Assembly (NCBI GenBank): GCA_964562375.1
Contig: CAZLSW010000052.1
Span: 1 to 22,736, forward strand
DNA from: JAJPXC01 sp964562375
Lineage (GTDB): Bacteria; Bacteroidota; Bacteroidia; Bacteroidales; Muribaculaceae
Reading direction: 5' to 3'
DNA: 22,736 nt
Numbering within the stretch: position 1 is the first letter of the stretch; each line of letters starts with the position of its first letter. Below the pieces are notes generated by a model. That model was not told the origin of the DNA. It was given only the letters and a program-made list of their open reading frames with translations, and ran no database searches. Of the stretch, positions 1-7,941 are shown one piece after another. A program made the position numbers and the translations under genes.

Positions 1-19
1 TCAAAGCGCTATGAGGAAA

Positions 20-55
20 GAGGGTGTACCATAAACTAAATTATGATACACCCTC
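20..55. terminator. Strong hairpin downstream of the oxidoreductase gene, likely terminator
   Basis: Positions 20-33 can pair with 42-55 in a 14-base-pair stem with one mismatch (C29 opposite A46) and an 8-nt loop. The hairpin begins about 30 bases beyond the stop codon of the minus-strand oxidoreductase gene. The bases after it on the minus strand (TTTCCTC) make only a weak T-tract. It could also serve a plus-strand gene to the left of the window. Confidence 0.55.
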
Positions 56-84
56 GTCCTACTTAAGCGGTGACCTGCCTGGCT

Positions 85-642
85 TTAGAGGTGGTTGGGG
101 ATGTCGGCGAGGAATTGGTCGCGGTGCTCCTTGGGACCGTGGCTGCACTGGTCGCAGTTGATCCACTGGCAACCGGTAATGCCTACCGTGTTGAGCATCA
201 CGGGGATAAACCATCCCTCGATGAATTGCCCGAACATGATTGACGGAGCCTGTGAGGTGGTGATAATCAGCGTCTTGCCAATCTGCAGACCCGGGAGCAT
301 AGCGCCCTCGGGGCTATAGGTGAACGCCGACCCCAGCAGCATGGCCTTGTCGAAGAAGCCCTTGAGGTTGGCCGGCATCATGCCCCACCAGATGGGGAAA
401 ATCATCACCAGCTCGTCGGTGTCCTGCATCATCGTGATGTAGCGCTTAACCAGAGGATCGGTGGTCTCCCCCTTGGAATACAAGGCAAGCTCGGCGGCGG
501 TCATGTTGGGGTTGAAACCGTCGGCTTCGAGGTCAATCACTTGATACTGCTTCTTTTGGGCATCGTAGGTGGCCTTGATCTTCTCAAGGATGGCGTAGTT
601 GAACGAGCCGTGCCACGGATGGCAGAAAATTATGGTTACCAT
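85..642 (-). CDS. Flavodoxin-fold NAD(P)H:quinone oxidoreductase family protein
   Basis: A 185-residue protein of the flavodoxin_2 family (KefF/MdaB/NQO type), soluble FMN/FAD enzymes that pass electrons from NAD(P)H to quinones or similar acceptors. The N-terminus (MVTIIFCHPWHGSFNYAIL) shows the first beta strand and the HPxxxSFN-like flavin-phosphate loop. The segment MIFPIWWGMMPANLKGFFDK, around residues 94-113, is the family's characteristic W-G-x-P-A-x-L-K-G-F-F-D signature. The reading frame extends 33 codons further upstream, but that stretch spans AT-rich DNA with a promoter-like TAnnTTTG on the same strand at 666-673, so the start at 642 is preferred. The gene is divergent from pta. 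The physiological acceptor cannot be read from sequence. Confidence 0.85.
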   Translation of the reverse strand: MVTIIFCHPWHGSFNYAILEKIKATYDAQKKQYQVIDLEADGFNPNMTAAELALYSKGETTDPLVKRYITMMQDTDELVMIFPIWWGMMPANLKGFFDKAMLLGSAFTYSPEGAMLPGLQIGKTLIITTSQAPSIMFGQFIEGWFIPVMLNTVGITGCQWINCDQCSHGPKEHRDQFLADIPNHL

Positions 643-665
643 GGTAAATACAGTTTTTGTGGGTA

Positions 666-673
666 CAAATTTA
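666..673 (-). promoter_or_regulatory. Bacteroidota-type -7 element for the oxidoreductase gene
   Basis: On the minus strand this reads TAAATTTG, a perfect match to TAnnTTTG. It lies 23 bases before the chosen start at 642. A weak -33 candidate (TTGG on the minus strand at 695-698) is 21 bases further upstream. It would not make sense as coding sequence if the start at 642 is right. Confidence 0.6.
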
Positions 674-746
674 CCAAAATAACCCGATATAAGGCCAATT
701 TGTTGAGGAAAATTAGTTAAATTCGCGCAACTAAAAATCATAACCC

Positions 747-1772
747 ATGGATCTTTTTGAGAAGCTCACTATCGCAGCTAAAGCCCACAAGCAGCGTATC
801 GTGCTGCCCGAAGGCACCGAGCCCCGCACCCTTACGGCGGCCGATCGTATCATAGCCGACTCTATAGCCGACATTATCCTTATTGGCGACCCCGACGACA
901 TCAGCCACATGGCCAAGGAGTTGCAACTTCCCCACATCGCCAAGGCTACCATTGTCAATCCCGCCGACGAGAAGGTGATTGACAAGTATGCTCCCCTGCT
1001 TTTCGAGCTTCGCAAGGCGAAGGGAATGACAATGGAGGAGGCTCGCCTCACCGCCGCCAACCGTCTCTACCTGGGTTGCCTGATGGTGAAGGCGGGCGAC
1101 GCCGACGGACAAGTCGCTGGAGCCATGAACACCACCGGCAATGTGCTCCGCGCGGCTTTCCAAGTGATCAAGACACAGCCCGGTATCGACGTCGTTTCGG
1201 GCGCTTTCCTGATGGTAATGCCCAAGGATTCGCCCTTTGGCACCGACGGTATCCTCGTTTTCGCCGACTGCGCGGTTGTGCCCGATCCCACCGCCAAGGA
1301 ATTGGCACAAATCGCTGTGTCATCGGCTCTTACCGCTCACGATATCGCTCAAATTGAGCCCCGTGTGGCTCTGTTGAGCTTCTCCACCAAGGGGAGCGCC
1401 CGCCATGAGCGTGTCGACAAGGTAATCGAGGCCACGGTTCTCGCCCGCCAGATGGCTCCCGGATTGATTCTCGACGGCGAGCTGCAGAGCGACGCCGCAA
1501 TCGTGCCCGCGGTTGCCCAGTCAAAGGCTCCTAACTGCCCCTTGAGCGGTCGCGCCAACGTGCTTGTGTTCCCCTCGCTCGAGGTGGGCAACATCGCTTA
1601 CAAGCTCGTGCAGCGCCTTGGCCACGTTGAGGCTGTTGGTCCTATCCTCCAAGGCCTGGCAGCCCCCGTCAACGACCTCTCCCGCGGCTGTTTCCCCGAG
1701 GACATCTACAAGACTATCATCATCACTTGCAACCAGGCAATCGGCCTGAAAGAATACGACAAAAAAGCTTAA
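747..1772 (+). CDS. pta: Phosphate acetyltransferase (short form)
   Basis: A 341-residue phosphotransacetylase that interconverts acetyl-CoA and acetyl phosphate in the cytoplasm, the first half of the acetate/ATP pathway. The length fits the short form with only the PTA_PTB catalytic domain; the DRTGG-type N-terminal extension of the E. coli enzyme is absent. Recognisable pieces are IVLPEGTEPRTL near the N-terminus, a central region with GATMNTT-like sequence, and GRANVLVFP at residues 268-276 followed by EVGNIAYKLVQRLG, a hallmark of the family. The stop overlaps nothing, and ackA starts two bases later, so the two are almost certainly one operon. Upstream, TAAATTCG at 718-725 is a one-mismatch version of the -7 element. 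Confidence 0.96.
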   Translation: MDLFEKLTIAAKAHKQRIVLPEGTEPRTLTAADRIIADSIADIILIGDPDDISHMAKELQLPHIAKATIVNPADEKVIDKYAPLLFELRKAKGMTMEEARLTAANRLYLGCLMVKAGDADGQVAGAMNTTGNVLRAAFQVIKTQPGIDVVSGAFLMVMPKDSPFGTDGILVFADCAVVPDPTAKELAQIAVSSALTAHDIAQIEPRVALLSFSTKGSARHERVDKVIEATVLARQMAPGLILDGELQSDAAIVPAVAQSKAPNCPLSGRANVLVFPSLEVGNIAYKLVQRLGHVEAVGPILQGLAAPVNDLSRGCFPEDIYKTIIITCNQAIGLKEYDKKA

Positions 1773-1774
1773 AA

Positions 1775-2977
1775 ATGAAGATATTAGTGCTCAATTGCGG
1801 AAGCTCTTCCGTAAAATACAAACTCATCGATACCACCTCGCATGCCACCCTTGCCGAGGGGGGCGTGGAGAAAATCGGCCTGCCCGACGGTTTCCTCAAA
1901 TACAAAACCAAGGACGGCTCCAAGGCCATCACCGAGCTGGGCTTGGTTGACCACCGCGGCGCAGTGGAGGCCATTCTGAAGAATCTTACATCCCCCGAGA
2001 CGGGTTGCATATCATCTTACAAAGAGATCGACGCAGTGGGTCACCGCGTGGTGCACGGTGGCGAGAAGTTCAACAAGTCGGTGTTGATCGACGAGGCCGT
2101 GAAAGAGCAGGTGAAGGAGTGCTACGGCTTGGCTCCCCTGCACAATCCCGCCAACATCACCGGTATCGAGGCCGTGGAGGCTATCCTGCCCGACGTGCCT
2201 CAGGTGGGAGTGTTCGACACCGCTTTCCACCAGACGATGCCAGCCAAGAGCTACATGTACGCCATCCCCTACAAATTTTATAAGGAGGACGGCATCCGTC
2301 GCTACGGTTTCCACGGCACCAGTCACCGCTACGTGTCGCAGCGCGTGTGCGACTTCCTGGGCGTCGACATCAAGGACCAAAAGATCATCACCTGCCACGT
2401 GGGCAACGGCGGCTCAATCACGGCTGTCGATGGGGGCAAGAGCGTGGATACCTCCATGGGTTTGACCCCCACCGAGGGCTTGATGATGGGTACCCGCGTG
2501 GGCGACATCGACCCGGGCGCTTTGACCTACCTGATGACTAAGCACAACATGACACCTGACGACCTGCAGAAGGTGTTGAACAAGGAGAGCGGCGTGCTGG
2601 GTGTGACCGAGATTTCTTCGGACATGCGCGAGATCGAGGCAGCTGTCAATGCCGGCAACGAGCGCGCCAAGTTGGCCTTGGACATGTATGAGCAGCGCAT
2701 CCTCAAGTATATCGGCGCTTATGCCGCTGAGATGGGAGGCGTCGACATCATCGTGTTCACCGGTGGAGTAGGGGAGAACCAGACGGGCGTGCGCGCCAAC
2801 GTATGCCGTCCTTTGGCATTCATGGGCGTCGAAATCGACGAGGCTCTCAACGCCCGCACCCGCGGCACCGAGACCGTCATCTCCACCCCCGCGTCCAAAG
2901 TAAAAGTGGTCGTCATTCCCACCGACGAGGAGCTGATGATCGCCCGCGACACCGAGTCAATTGTGGCGGGAAAATAA
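1775..2977 (+). CDS. ackA: Acetate kinase
   Basis: A 400-residue acetate kinase that makes acetate and ATP from acetyl phosphate and ADP. It belongs to the ASKHA superfamily. The N-terminal phosphate loop NCGSSSVKYKL starts at Asn7. The active-site residues known from Methanosarcina acetate kinase fall at the same numbers: Arg91 (VGHRVVHGG), Asp148 (VFDTAFHQ), His180 (GFHGTSHRY) and Arg241 (MGTRVGD). FTGGVGEN lies near residue 328 and PTDEELMIA near 382. The start at 1775 is chosen because the N-terminus matches the family and it lies two bases after the pta stop; a 16-codon upstream extension would overlap pta. The two-gene acetate pathway is complete and intact. Confidence 0.97.
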   Translation: MKILVLNCGSSSVKYKLIDTTSHATLAEGGVEKIGLPDGFLKYKTKDGSKAITELGLVDHRGAVEAILKNLTSPETGCISSYKEIDAVGHRVVHGGEKFNKSVLIDEAVKEQVKECYGLAPLHNPANITGIEAVEAILPDVPQVGVFDTAFHQTMPAKSYMYAIPYKFYKEDGIRRYGFHGTSHRYVSQRVCDFLGVDIKDQKIITCHVGNGGSITAVDGGKSVDTSMGLTPTEGLMMGTRVGDIDPGALTYLMTKHNMTPDDLQKVLNKESGVLGVTEISSDMREIEAAVNAGNERAKLALDMYEQRILKYIGAYAAEMGGVDIIVFTGGVGENQTGVRANVCRPLAFMGVEIDEALNARTRGTETVISTPASKVKVVVIPTDEELMIARDTESIVAGK

Positions 2978-2990
2978 GTTGCACAGTTTA

Positions 2991-3014
2991 TAGTTTCTAG
3001 TTTCTGGTTAATAG
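2991..3014. repeat. Left inverted repeat flanking the four-helix-bundle gene
   Basis: This 24-nt stretch matches the reverse complement of 3457-3480 at 23 of 24 positions. It contains two TTTCT(A/G)G heptamers followed by TTAATAG. Extended to 3019 it matches 18494-18522 in direct orientation at 26 of 29 positions. It lies 13 bases after the ackA stop. Confidence 0.8.
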
Positions 3015-3052
3015 CTTTTCTAATTGAAATCCACTTAATCCTAGAGAATTAT

Positions 3053-3430
3053 ATGGCATATTATGACTATACCCAACTCAATATCTGGAAAAAATCAATG
3101 GATCTCACTGTGGAAATTTACCGTTTAACCAAAACATTTCCAAAGGAGGAGCTTTTTGCACTCTCAAGCCAAATGCAAAGAGCTGCCTCTTCAATTCCAT
3201 CCAATATTGCTGAGGGGCATGGCCGATTTTCTCCTAAGGATTTCCTTAGGTTTATAAAGATTGCTCATGGATCAGCAAATGAACTTGAAACTCAGTTAGA
3301 ACTTGCCTACCGTTTAGCCTACATTCCCATAGAGTTTAGAAAAGAAATTGGTTCTCGAATTGTAGAACTACGACGTATGCTCTTGGGGTATGCTAAGTGG
3401 CTAGAAACTCAAGATAAAACTCGAAACTAG
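3053..3430 (+). CDS. Four-helix-bundle protein (23S rRNA intervening-sequence protein family)
   Basis: A 125-residue protein of the family first found in intervening sequences inside 23S rRNA genes of Leptospira and related to the Avd accessory protein of diversity-generating retroelements. The family forms alpha-helical bundles that assemble into basic oligomers; the molecular role of stand-alone copies is not settled. Visible signatures are the N-terminal YTQLNIWKKSMDL, SIPSNIAEG at residues 47-55 and GSANELETQL at 73-82, with four predicted helices at about 8-28, 34-58, 60-88 and 95-120. The gene is full length. By hand count, GC is 19 of 60 bases at 3061-3120, against 39 of 60 at 3661-3720 in ddh. 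The gene lies between inverted repeats, interrupting an otherwise housekeeping run. No 23S rRNA sequence is present nearby. It is probably foreign; function unknown. Confidence 0.92.
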   Translation: MAYYDYTQLNIWKKSMDLTVEIYRLTKTFPKEELFALSSQMQRAASSIPSNIAEGHGRFSPKDFLRFIKIAHGSANELETQLELAYRLAYIPIEFRKEIGSRIVELRRMLLGYAKWLETQDKTRN

Positions 3431-3456
3431 GTACTATCAACTTTCAACCAAATAAA

Positions 3457-3480
3457 CTATTAACTAGAAACTAGAAACTA
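3457..3480. repeat. Right inverted repeat flanking the four-helix-bundle gene
   Basis: This is the reverse complement of 2991-3014 with one mismatch, built of CTAGAAA heptamers preceded by CTATTAA. It ends 16 bases before the ddh start codon, so the ddh promoter must lie inside or left of this repeat. Related CTAGAAAC and GAAACTAG pieces already occur at the 3' end of the preceding gene (3411-3430). Confidence 0.8.
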
Positions 3481-3496
3481 AAAACTCAAAACTTTT

Positions 3497-4387
3497 ATGA
3501 TAAAAGCAGCAATAGTAGGATACGGCAATATTGGCCATTTTGTGCTGGATGCCTTGCAGGAGGCTCCTGATATGGAAATCGCTGGCGTCGTGCGCCGTAA
3601 GGTCACTGACATTCCGGCCGAGCTCCAGCCTTACAAGGTGGTAACCGACATCAAGGAGCTTGGCCCCGTCGACGTGGCCATCTTGTGTACACCCACCCGC
3701 GAGGTGGAGAAATACGCCGCCGAATACCTTGCCATGGGCATCAACACCGTCGACAGCTACGACATCCACGGCCTTATCCCCGAGCTTCGCAAGAATCTCG
3801 ACAAGGTGGCCAAGGAGCACGCCACCGTATCGATCATCTCGGCCGGCTGGGATCCAGGTAGCGACTCGATAGTGCGCACACTGATGGAGGCCGCCGCTCC
3901 CAAGGGCATGACCTACACCAACTTCGGTCCCGGCATGAGTATGGGCCACACGGTGTGCGTCAAGTCGAAGGAGGGTGTCAAGAACGCTCTGTCGATGACC
4001 ATTCCCTTGGGTACTGGTATCCATCGCCGCATGGTGTATGTGGAGTTGCTCCCCGGATACACTCTCGAGCAGGTGGCCAAGGCTGTGAAGAAGGATCCCT
4101 ACTTCGCTTCCGACGAAACTCATGTGATGCAAGTCGACTCCGTTGACCAGGTGAAGGACATGGGCCACGGCGTGCACATGACTCGCAAGGGCGTTTCTGG
4201 CAAGACCCAGAACCAGCGCTTCGACTTCAACATGTCGATCAATAACCCCGCTCTCACGGCTCAGATCCTCGTGGGTGTTGCCCGCGCTGCCATGCGCCAG
4301 AAGCCCGGCTGCTACACCATGATCGAGATCCCGGTGGTGGATTTATTGCCTGGCGACCGTAGCTTTTGGATTTCCCATTTAGTATAA
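3497..4387 (+). CDS. ddh: meso-Diaminopimelate D-dehydrogenase
   Basis: A 296-residue NADP-dependent enzyme that reductively aminates tetrahydrodipicolinate to meso-diaminopimelate in one step, bypassing the acylated intermediates of the Dap pathway. It supplies lysine and the peptidoglycan cross-linking residue. The N-terminal Rossmann motif is AAIVGYGNIG, with GxGxxG at residues 8-13. Other family marks are CTPTREVEKYA, NTVDSYDIH, ISAGWDPGSDSI, the GPGMSMGHT stretch and the C-terminal IEIPVVDLLPGDR. Length is usual for the family. The leader contains the right inverted repeat of the element to its left, so its expression may have been altered by that insertion. Confidence 0.95.
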   Translation: MIKAAIVGYGNIGHFVLDALQEAPDMEIAGVVRRKVTDIPAELQPYKVVTDIKELGPVDVAILCTPTREVEKYAAEYLAMGINTVDSYDIHGLIPELRKNLDKVAKEHATVSIISAGWDPGSDSIVRTLMEAAAPKGMTYTNFGPGMSMGHTVCVKSKEGVKNALSMTIPLGTGIHRRMVYVELLPGYTLEQVAKAVKKDPYFASDETHVMQVDSVDQVKDMGHGVHMTRKGVSGKTQNQRFDFNMSINNPALTAQILVGVARAAMRQKPGCYTMIEIPVVDLLPGDRSFWISHLV

Positions 4388-4399
4388 TTTTGAATTTAT

Positions 4400-4453
4400 A
4401 AATCTTTAAAGCATTAAATCTTTAAAGGAGTAAAGGATTAAAGGGATAAAGGA
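4400..4453. repeat. Intergenic purine-rich repeat upstream of lgt
   Basis: The stretch contains a 13-bp direct repeat (TAAATCTTTAAAG at 4399-4411 and 4415-4427) followed by tandem AAAGGAG-, AAAGGAT-, AAAGGGA- and AAAGGA-like units. It is an inverted relative of 5381-5446 on the other side of lgt: both contain TTAAAGC(A/G)TTAAA and AAAGGAGTAAAGGA when read on the proper strand. It ends ten bases before the lgt start. This makes up most of the 4388-4462 spacer. Confidence 0.65.
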
Positions 4454-4462
4454 CCACAGCGA

Positions 4463-5359
4463 ATGCTAAATTATATTTATTGGAATTTTGAGCCTACGTT
4501 GATATCATGGCCCGTAACAGTAAGATGGTACGGGCTCATGTTCGCTATTGGATTCACCTTAGGCTACTGGATTGTGGCCAAGATGTTCAAGCACGAGGGA
4601 GCTCCCGAGAGTTGGCTGGGCATACTGCTTATGTGGGTGATGGCCGGTACAATTGTGGGCGCGCGTTTGGGACATGTGTTCTTCTACGAGTGGGATAAAT
4701 ATTCTCAGCACCCTCTCGAAATCCTGTACATATGGGAGGGAGGTTTGGCCAGCCATGGAGGTACCATTGGCGTGATATTGGCTGTGATTTTATTCTCGAT
4801 GATCACCACCAAGCGCAACCCCCTGTGGACCTTCGACCGGTTGGTGATACCGATCGCCTTGGTGGGCGGACTGATACGCTTGGGCAACCTCTTTAACAGC
4901 GAGATCTTCGGCCACGCCACCACGCTTCCGTGGGGCTTCATGTTCTTGCGCTCCCCGGAATGGTATCAAAACTATTATGGGCAAGCGTGCCATCCCACGC
5001 AGATTTACGAGGCGCTATGCTACTTCGCCTTGTTCGCTCTGCTGATGTGGATGTACTGGAAAAAGAACGCCGAGCGACGCCCCGGACTGATTTTCGGTGT
5101 GTTTTTCATCATCCTGTGGACGTGCCGCTTCCTCATTGAGTTTATTAAGAATCCTCAGGAAGAATGGGAGCAGGGCATGGCGCTGAACATGGGACAGTGG
5201 CTTTCGATACCGTTTATTTTCGTAGGTATCGCCTTGGTGATTTACGCCATGAGTCGCCCCCCGGTACACCTCGAGTTCCCCAACCGTTTCGCCGACGAGC
5301 CGAAGGCCCCCAAATCCTCAAAGCAGCCGGCCCCCAAACCCCCGAAGCGGGGGCTTTAG
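4463..5359 (+). CDS. lgt: Prolipoprotein diacylglyceryl transferase
   Basis: A 298-residue inner-membrane enzyme that moves a diacylglyceryl group from phosphatidylglycerol to the lipobox cysteine of prolipoproteins, the first step of lipoprotein maturation. About seven membrane segments are visible. Conserved residues include Tyr23 (RWYGLMFAIG), the His of ASHGGTIG at residue 98 (E. coli His103), and Arg139, Asn142 and Asn145 in LIRLGNLFNSEIFG (the GRxxNFxN-type signature, E. coli Arg143). HPTQIYEA lies at 177-184, and Arg222 and Glu226 fall in the late RFLIEF segment. The last 20 residues are a Pro/Lys-rich cytoplasmic tail, longer than in many homologues. Related repeats flank the gene on both sides in inverted orientation. 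Confidence 0.96.
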   Translation: MLNYIYWNFEPTLISWPVTVRWYGLMFAIGFTLGYWIVAKMFKHEGAPESWLGILLMWVMAGTIVGARLGHVFFYEWDKYSQHPLEILYIWEGGLASHGGTIGVILAVILFSMITTKRNPLWTFDRLVIPIALVGGLIRLGNLFNSEIFGHATTLPWGFMFLRSPEWYQNYYGQACHPTQIYEALCYFALFALLMWMYWKKNAERRPGLIFGVFFIILWTCRFLIEFIKNPQEEWEQGMALNMGQWLSIPFIFVGIALVIYAMSRPPVHLEFPNRFADEPKAPKSSKQPAPKPPKRGL

Positions 5360-5380
5360 AATAGCTTCTTCTCTCCCTTC

Positions 5381-5446
5381 CCTTTCCTCCTTTCCTCCTT
5401 TACTCCTTTAACGCTTTAAATCTATTAACTTTAAACTTTAAACTTT
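5381..5446. repeat. Intergenic pyrimidine-rich repeat between lgt and mutS2
   Basis: On the plus strand this is tandem CCTTTCCTCCTTT units, then CTCCTTTAACGCTTTAAATCT, a TATTAA stretch and two CTTTAAA units. Read on the minus strand it has the same module order as 18466-18546, an AAGTTTAAAGTTTA start and an AAAGGAGGAAAGGAGG end, and it shares sequence with 4400-4453. It fills nearly all of the spacer up to the mutS2 start. Confidence 0.65.
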
Positions 5447-5451
5447 CCCCC

Positions 5452-7929
5452 ATGATCCTTCCCGAGCGATTTGAGGACAAAGTAGGATTCACCCAGGTAA
5501 GGGCGATGATTGCCGCCAAGGCTAAGTCGCCAATTGCCAAAGAATTAGTCGAAGAGATGTCATTCTCCTCCGACCCCTACGTCGTGCGCGCCCGGTTGGA
5601 GGAAACAGCCGAGATGTTGGCTATAATCAGTGGTGGTGAGGATTTCCCCCTGAGCGGTTTCCGTGACGTTACAGGGCCGTTGAAAGCCATTCAGGTTGAA
5701 GGCACCTACATGTCGGCCCACGATCTTTCACAGCTCGCCAAGAGCCTCCGAGCCGTAGAGGAGGTGCGCAAATTCATGGCCCAACGCTCAGGTTCTGATT
5801 CCAATCAAGAGGATGGAAGCGGCACCGCCCTCGGTGGCACACACACATCCCGGCTTGCCGAGAAGGCATCCTACCTCGACGCTTTCCCGCAATTGCTTCG
5901 ATCCATCGACCGCATAATCGACGAATCGGGGAACGTAAAGGATTCAGCCTCACCAGAATTAGCCACGATACGCCAGCAACTTTCACAGATGTCGGGCCGT
6001 ATCAACTCCATCATGCGGCGTGTCATCGCCAAAGCTGTAGGCGACGGCTACCTGGATAGCGACGTCACCCCGTCGGTGCGCGACGGACGACTTGTTATAC
6101 CCGTTGCGCCCATGCACAAGCGTAAAATCAACGGCATCGTCCACGACGAGAGCGCCTCAGGCAAGACTTTCTTTATCGAGCCTGCCGAGGTGGTTGAGGC
6201 CAACAATCGCTTGCGCGAACTCGAGGTGGAGGAGCGCCATGAGGTGATCCGTATCCTTCAGGATATATCTCGGGTGATCCGTCCTGAGATACCCGCCCTG
6301 TTGGATACCCAAGGGTTGATGGGTGAATTTGATTTTATCCATGCTAAGGCATTGTTTGCCAAAGATATAGAAGCCTCGATGCCTCACTTGAGCGATCATC
6401 CCGAAATGGAGTGGTACCATGCTCAACATCCCGTGTTGCTGCAGTCGCTCAGGGCGCAGGGCAAGGAGGTGGTGCCATTGGACATCACCCTTACCCAGGA
6501 GAAGCGTCTTTTGGTGATTTCAGGACCTAATGCTGGAGGTAAATCGGTGTGTCTCAAGACTGTAGGCGTGGTGCAGTATATGCTTCAGTGCGGCATATTA
6601 CCACCTCTCTACGACAATTCCCATGTGGGGATTTTCCAAGATATTTTTATCGATATCGGTGATAATCAGTCGATTGAGGACGATCTGTCGACCTATAGCT
6701 CCCATCTATCGTCAATGAAGCAGTGTCTGTTGAAAGGCCGGGCAACCTCGCTTATTTTGATTGACGAATTTGGCTCAGGCACCGAGCCGCAGATTGGCGG
6801 AGCCTTGGCACAGGCCATGCTCAAGCAGTTCAACGCCAAGGAGATGTGGGGCGTTGTTACCACCCACTATCAGAATCTCAAGCAGTTGGCCAACGAGTTG
6901 CCGGGGCTTGTCAACGGCTCCATGCTCTACGACCGCCAAAAGATGCGCCCCCTGTTCAAGCTGTCAATCGGCTCCCCTGGATCATCGTTCGCCATCGAGA
7001 TCGCCCGAAAAATCGGTCTCCCATCGGCTATTATCGACGATGCTACCGAGATTGTGGGAAGTGATTACGTCAACCTCGACCGCTACCTCCTCGACATTGC
7101 TCGTGATAAGCGTTACTGGGAGCATAAGCGTGACGCTATCAAGCAGAAAGAGAAGAAAATTGAAGCTGTGCTGGAACGCTACGAGAGCGATGCTACCTCC
7201 CTGCGTGAAAAACGCCGTGAAATCCTCTCCCAAGCCCAAGACGAGGCAAAGCGCATCATCGAGCAGAGCAACTCGCAAGTGGAGCGCACCATACACGATA
7301 TCAAGCGCTCACAAGCCGAACGAGAAGCGACACTTGAAGCTCGACGCCGCCTCAAAGAGGAGAAGGAGCGCCTTGCCACGGAGATGCCTGAGGAGCATCC
7401 CCTGCTCAAAAAGGCTCCCAAGGCCAAAAAGAAGAAATCGCCCGAAACGAAACAGCCAGCCAAAGTGATGGAGGTTGGCGACAATGTGAAATTGGATGGC
7501 CAAGGTACAGTGGGCAAAATTTTGGAAATCAACGGCAAACAGGCGGTAGTTGCATTTGGATTGTTAAAGACTACAGTGGCTCTTGATCGCTTACAGCCTA
7601 CGTTGGCCAAGGTGCAGACCGGGGCCAAAGCGGCATCATTTGTCTCCTCGGCTACGACCGAGAGGCTGCGTGACCGCCAACTGCAATTCAAGCCCGAGAT
7701 CGACGTGCGCGGCATGCGTGCCGATGAGGCTATACAGGCCGTCACCTATTTCATGGACGACGCCATCCAGTTCGGCCAGCAGCGCGTGCGCATTCTCCAC
7801 GGCACCGGCACGGGCGCCCTTCGCCAAGCCATCCGCCAATATCTCGACACCGTGCGCGGCGTGTCCTCCTACCGCGACGAGCATCCCCAATTCGGCGGCG
7901 CCGGGATCACCATTGTCGAACTTTCCTAA
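5452..7929 (+). CDS. mutS2: MutS2 family ATPase/endonuclease
   Basis: An 825-residue MutS2 protein. Unlike MutS it does not act in mismatch repair; family members suppress homologous recombination in Helicobacter and Thermus, and in Bacillus they split collided ribosomes. The N-terminal core and clamp regions are followed by the ATPase: Walker A GPNAGGKS at 358-365 and Walker B ILIDEFGSGTEP with Asp438 and Glu439. A long charged coiled coil runs from about 560 to 680, with a Lys-rich stretch near 665-672. The C-terminal Smr nuclease domain has DVRGM at 751-755 and HGTGTGALR from 783. Length and domain order are normal. A Fic-family gene starts 12 bases after the stop, suggesting co-transcription. 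Confidence 0.95.
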   Translation: MILPERFEDKVGFTQVRAMIAAKAKSPIAKELVEEMSFSSDPYVVRARLEETAEMLAIISGGEDFPLSGFRDVTGPLKAIQVEGTYMSAHDLSQLAKSLRAVEEVRKFMAQRSGSDSNQEDGSGTALGGTHTSRLAEKASYLDAFPQLLRSIDRIIDESGNVKDSASPELATIRQQLSQMSGRINSIMRRVIAKAVGDGYLDSDVTPSVRDGRLVIPVAPMHKRKINGIVHDESASGKTFFIEPAEVVEANNRLRELEVEERHEVIRILQDISRVIRPEIPALLDTQGLMGEFDFIHAKALFAKDIEASMPHLSDHPEMEWYHAQHPVLLQSLRAQGKEVVPLDITLTQEKRLLVISGPNAGGKSVCLKTVGVVQYMLQCGILPPLYDNSHVGIFQDIFIDIGDNQSIEDDLSTYSSHLSSMKQCLLKGRATSLILIDEFGSGTEPQIGGALAQAMLKQFNAKEMWGVVTTHYQNLKQLANELPGLVNGSMLYDRQKMRPLFKLSIGSPGSSFAIEIARKIGLPSAIIDDATEIVGSDYVNLDRYLLDIARDKRYWEHKRDAIKQKEKKIEAVLERYESDATSLREKRREILSQAQDEAKRIIEQSNSQVERTIHDIKRSQAEREATLEARRRLKEEKERLATEMPEEHPLLKKAPKAKKKKSPETKQPAKVMEVGDNVKLDGQGTVGKILEINGKQAVVAFGLLKTTVALDRLQPTLAKVQTGAKAASFVSSATTERLRDRQLQFKPEIDVRGMRADEAIQAVTYFMDDAIQFGQQRVRILHGTGTGALRQAIRQYLDTVRGVSSYRDEHPQFGGAGITIVELS

Positions 7930-7941
7930 CCTTCTCAACCT

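Noticed and set aside
643..741. N-terminal extension of the oxidoreductase to a start at 741
   Set aside because: The extension covers AT-rich DNA with a promoter element and lacks family similarity; the flavodoxin fold begins at the methionine encoded at 642.
3053..3430. A 23S rRNA intervening sequence in place
   Set aside because: The protein belongs to that family, but the flanks are ackA and ddh, with no rRNA sequence on either side.
3464..4177. Minus-strand open frame over ddh
   Set aside because: His/Val-rich antisense shadow; ddh on the plus strand is complete and recognised.
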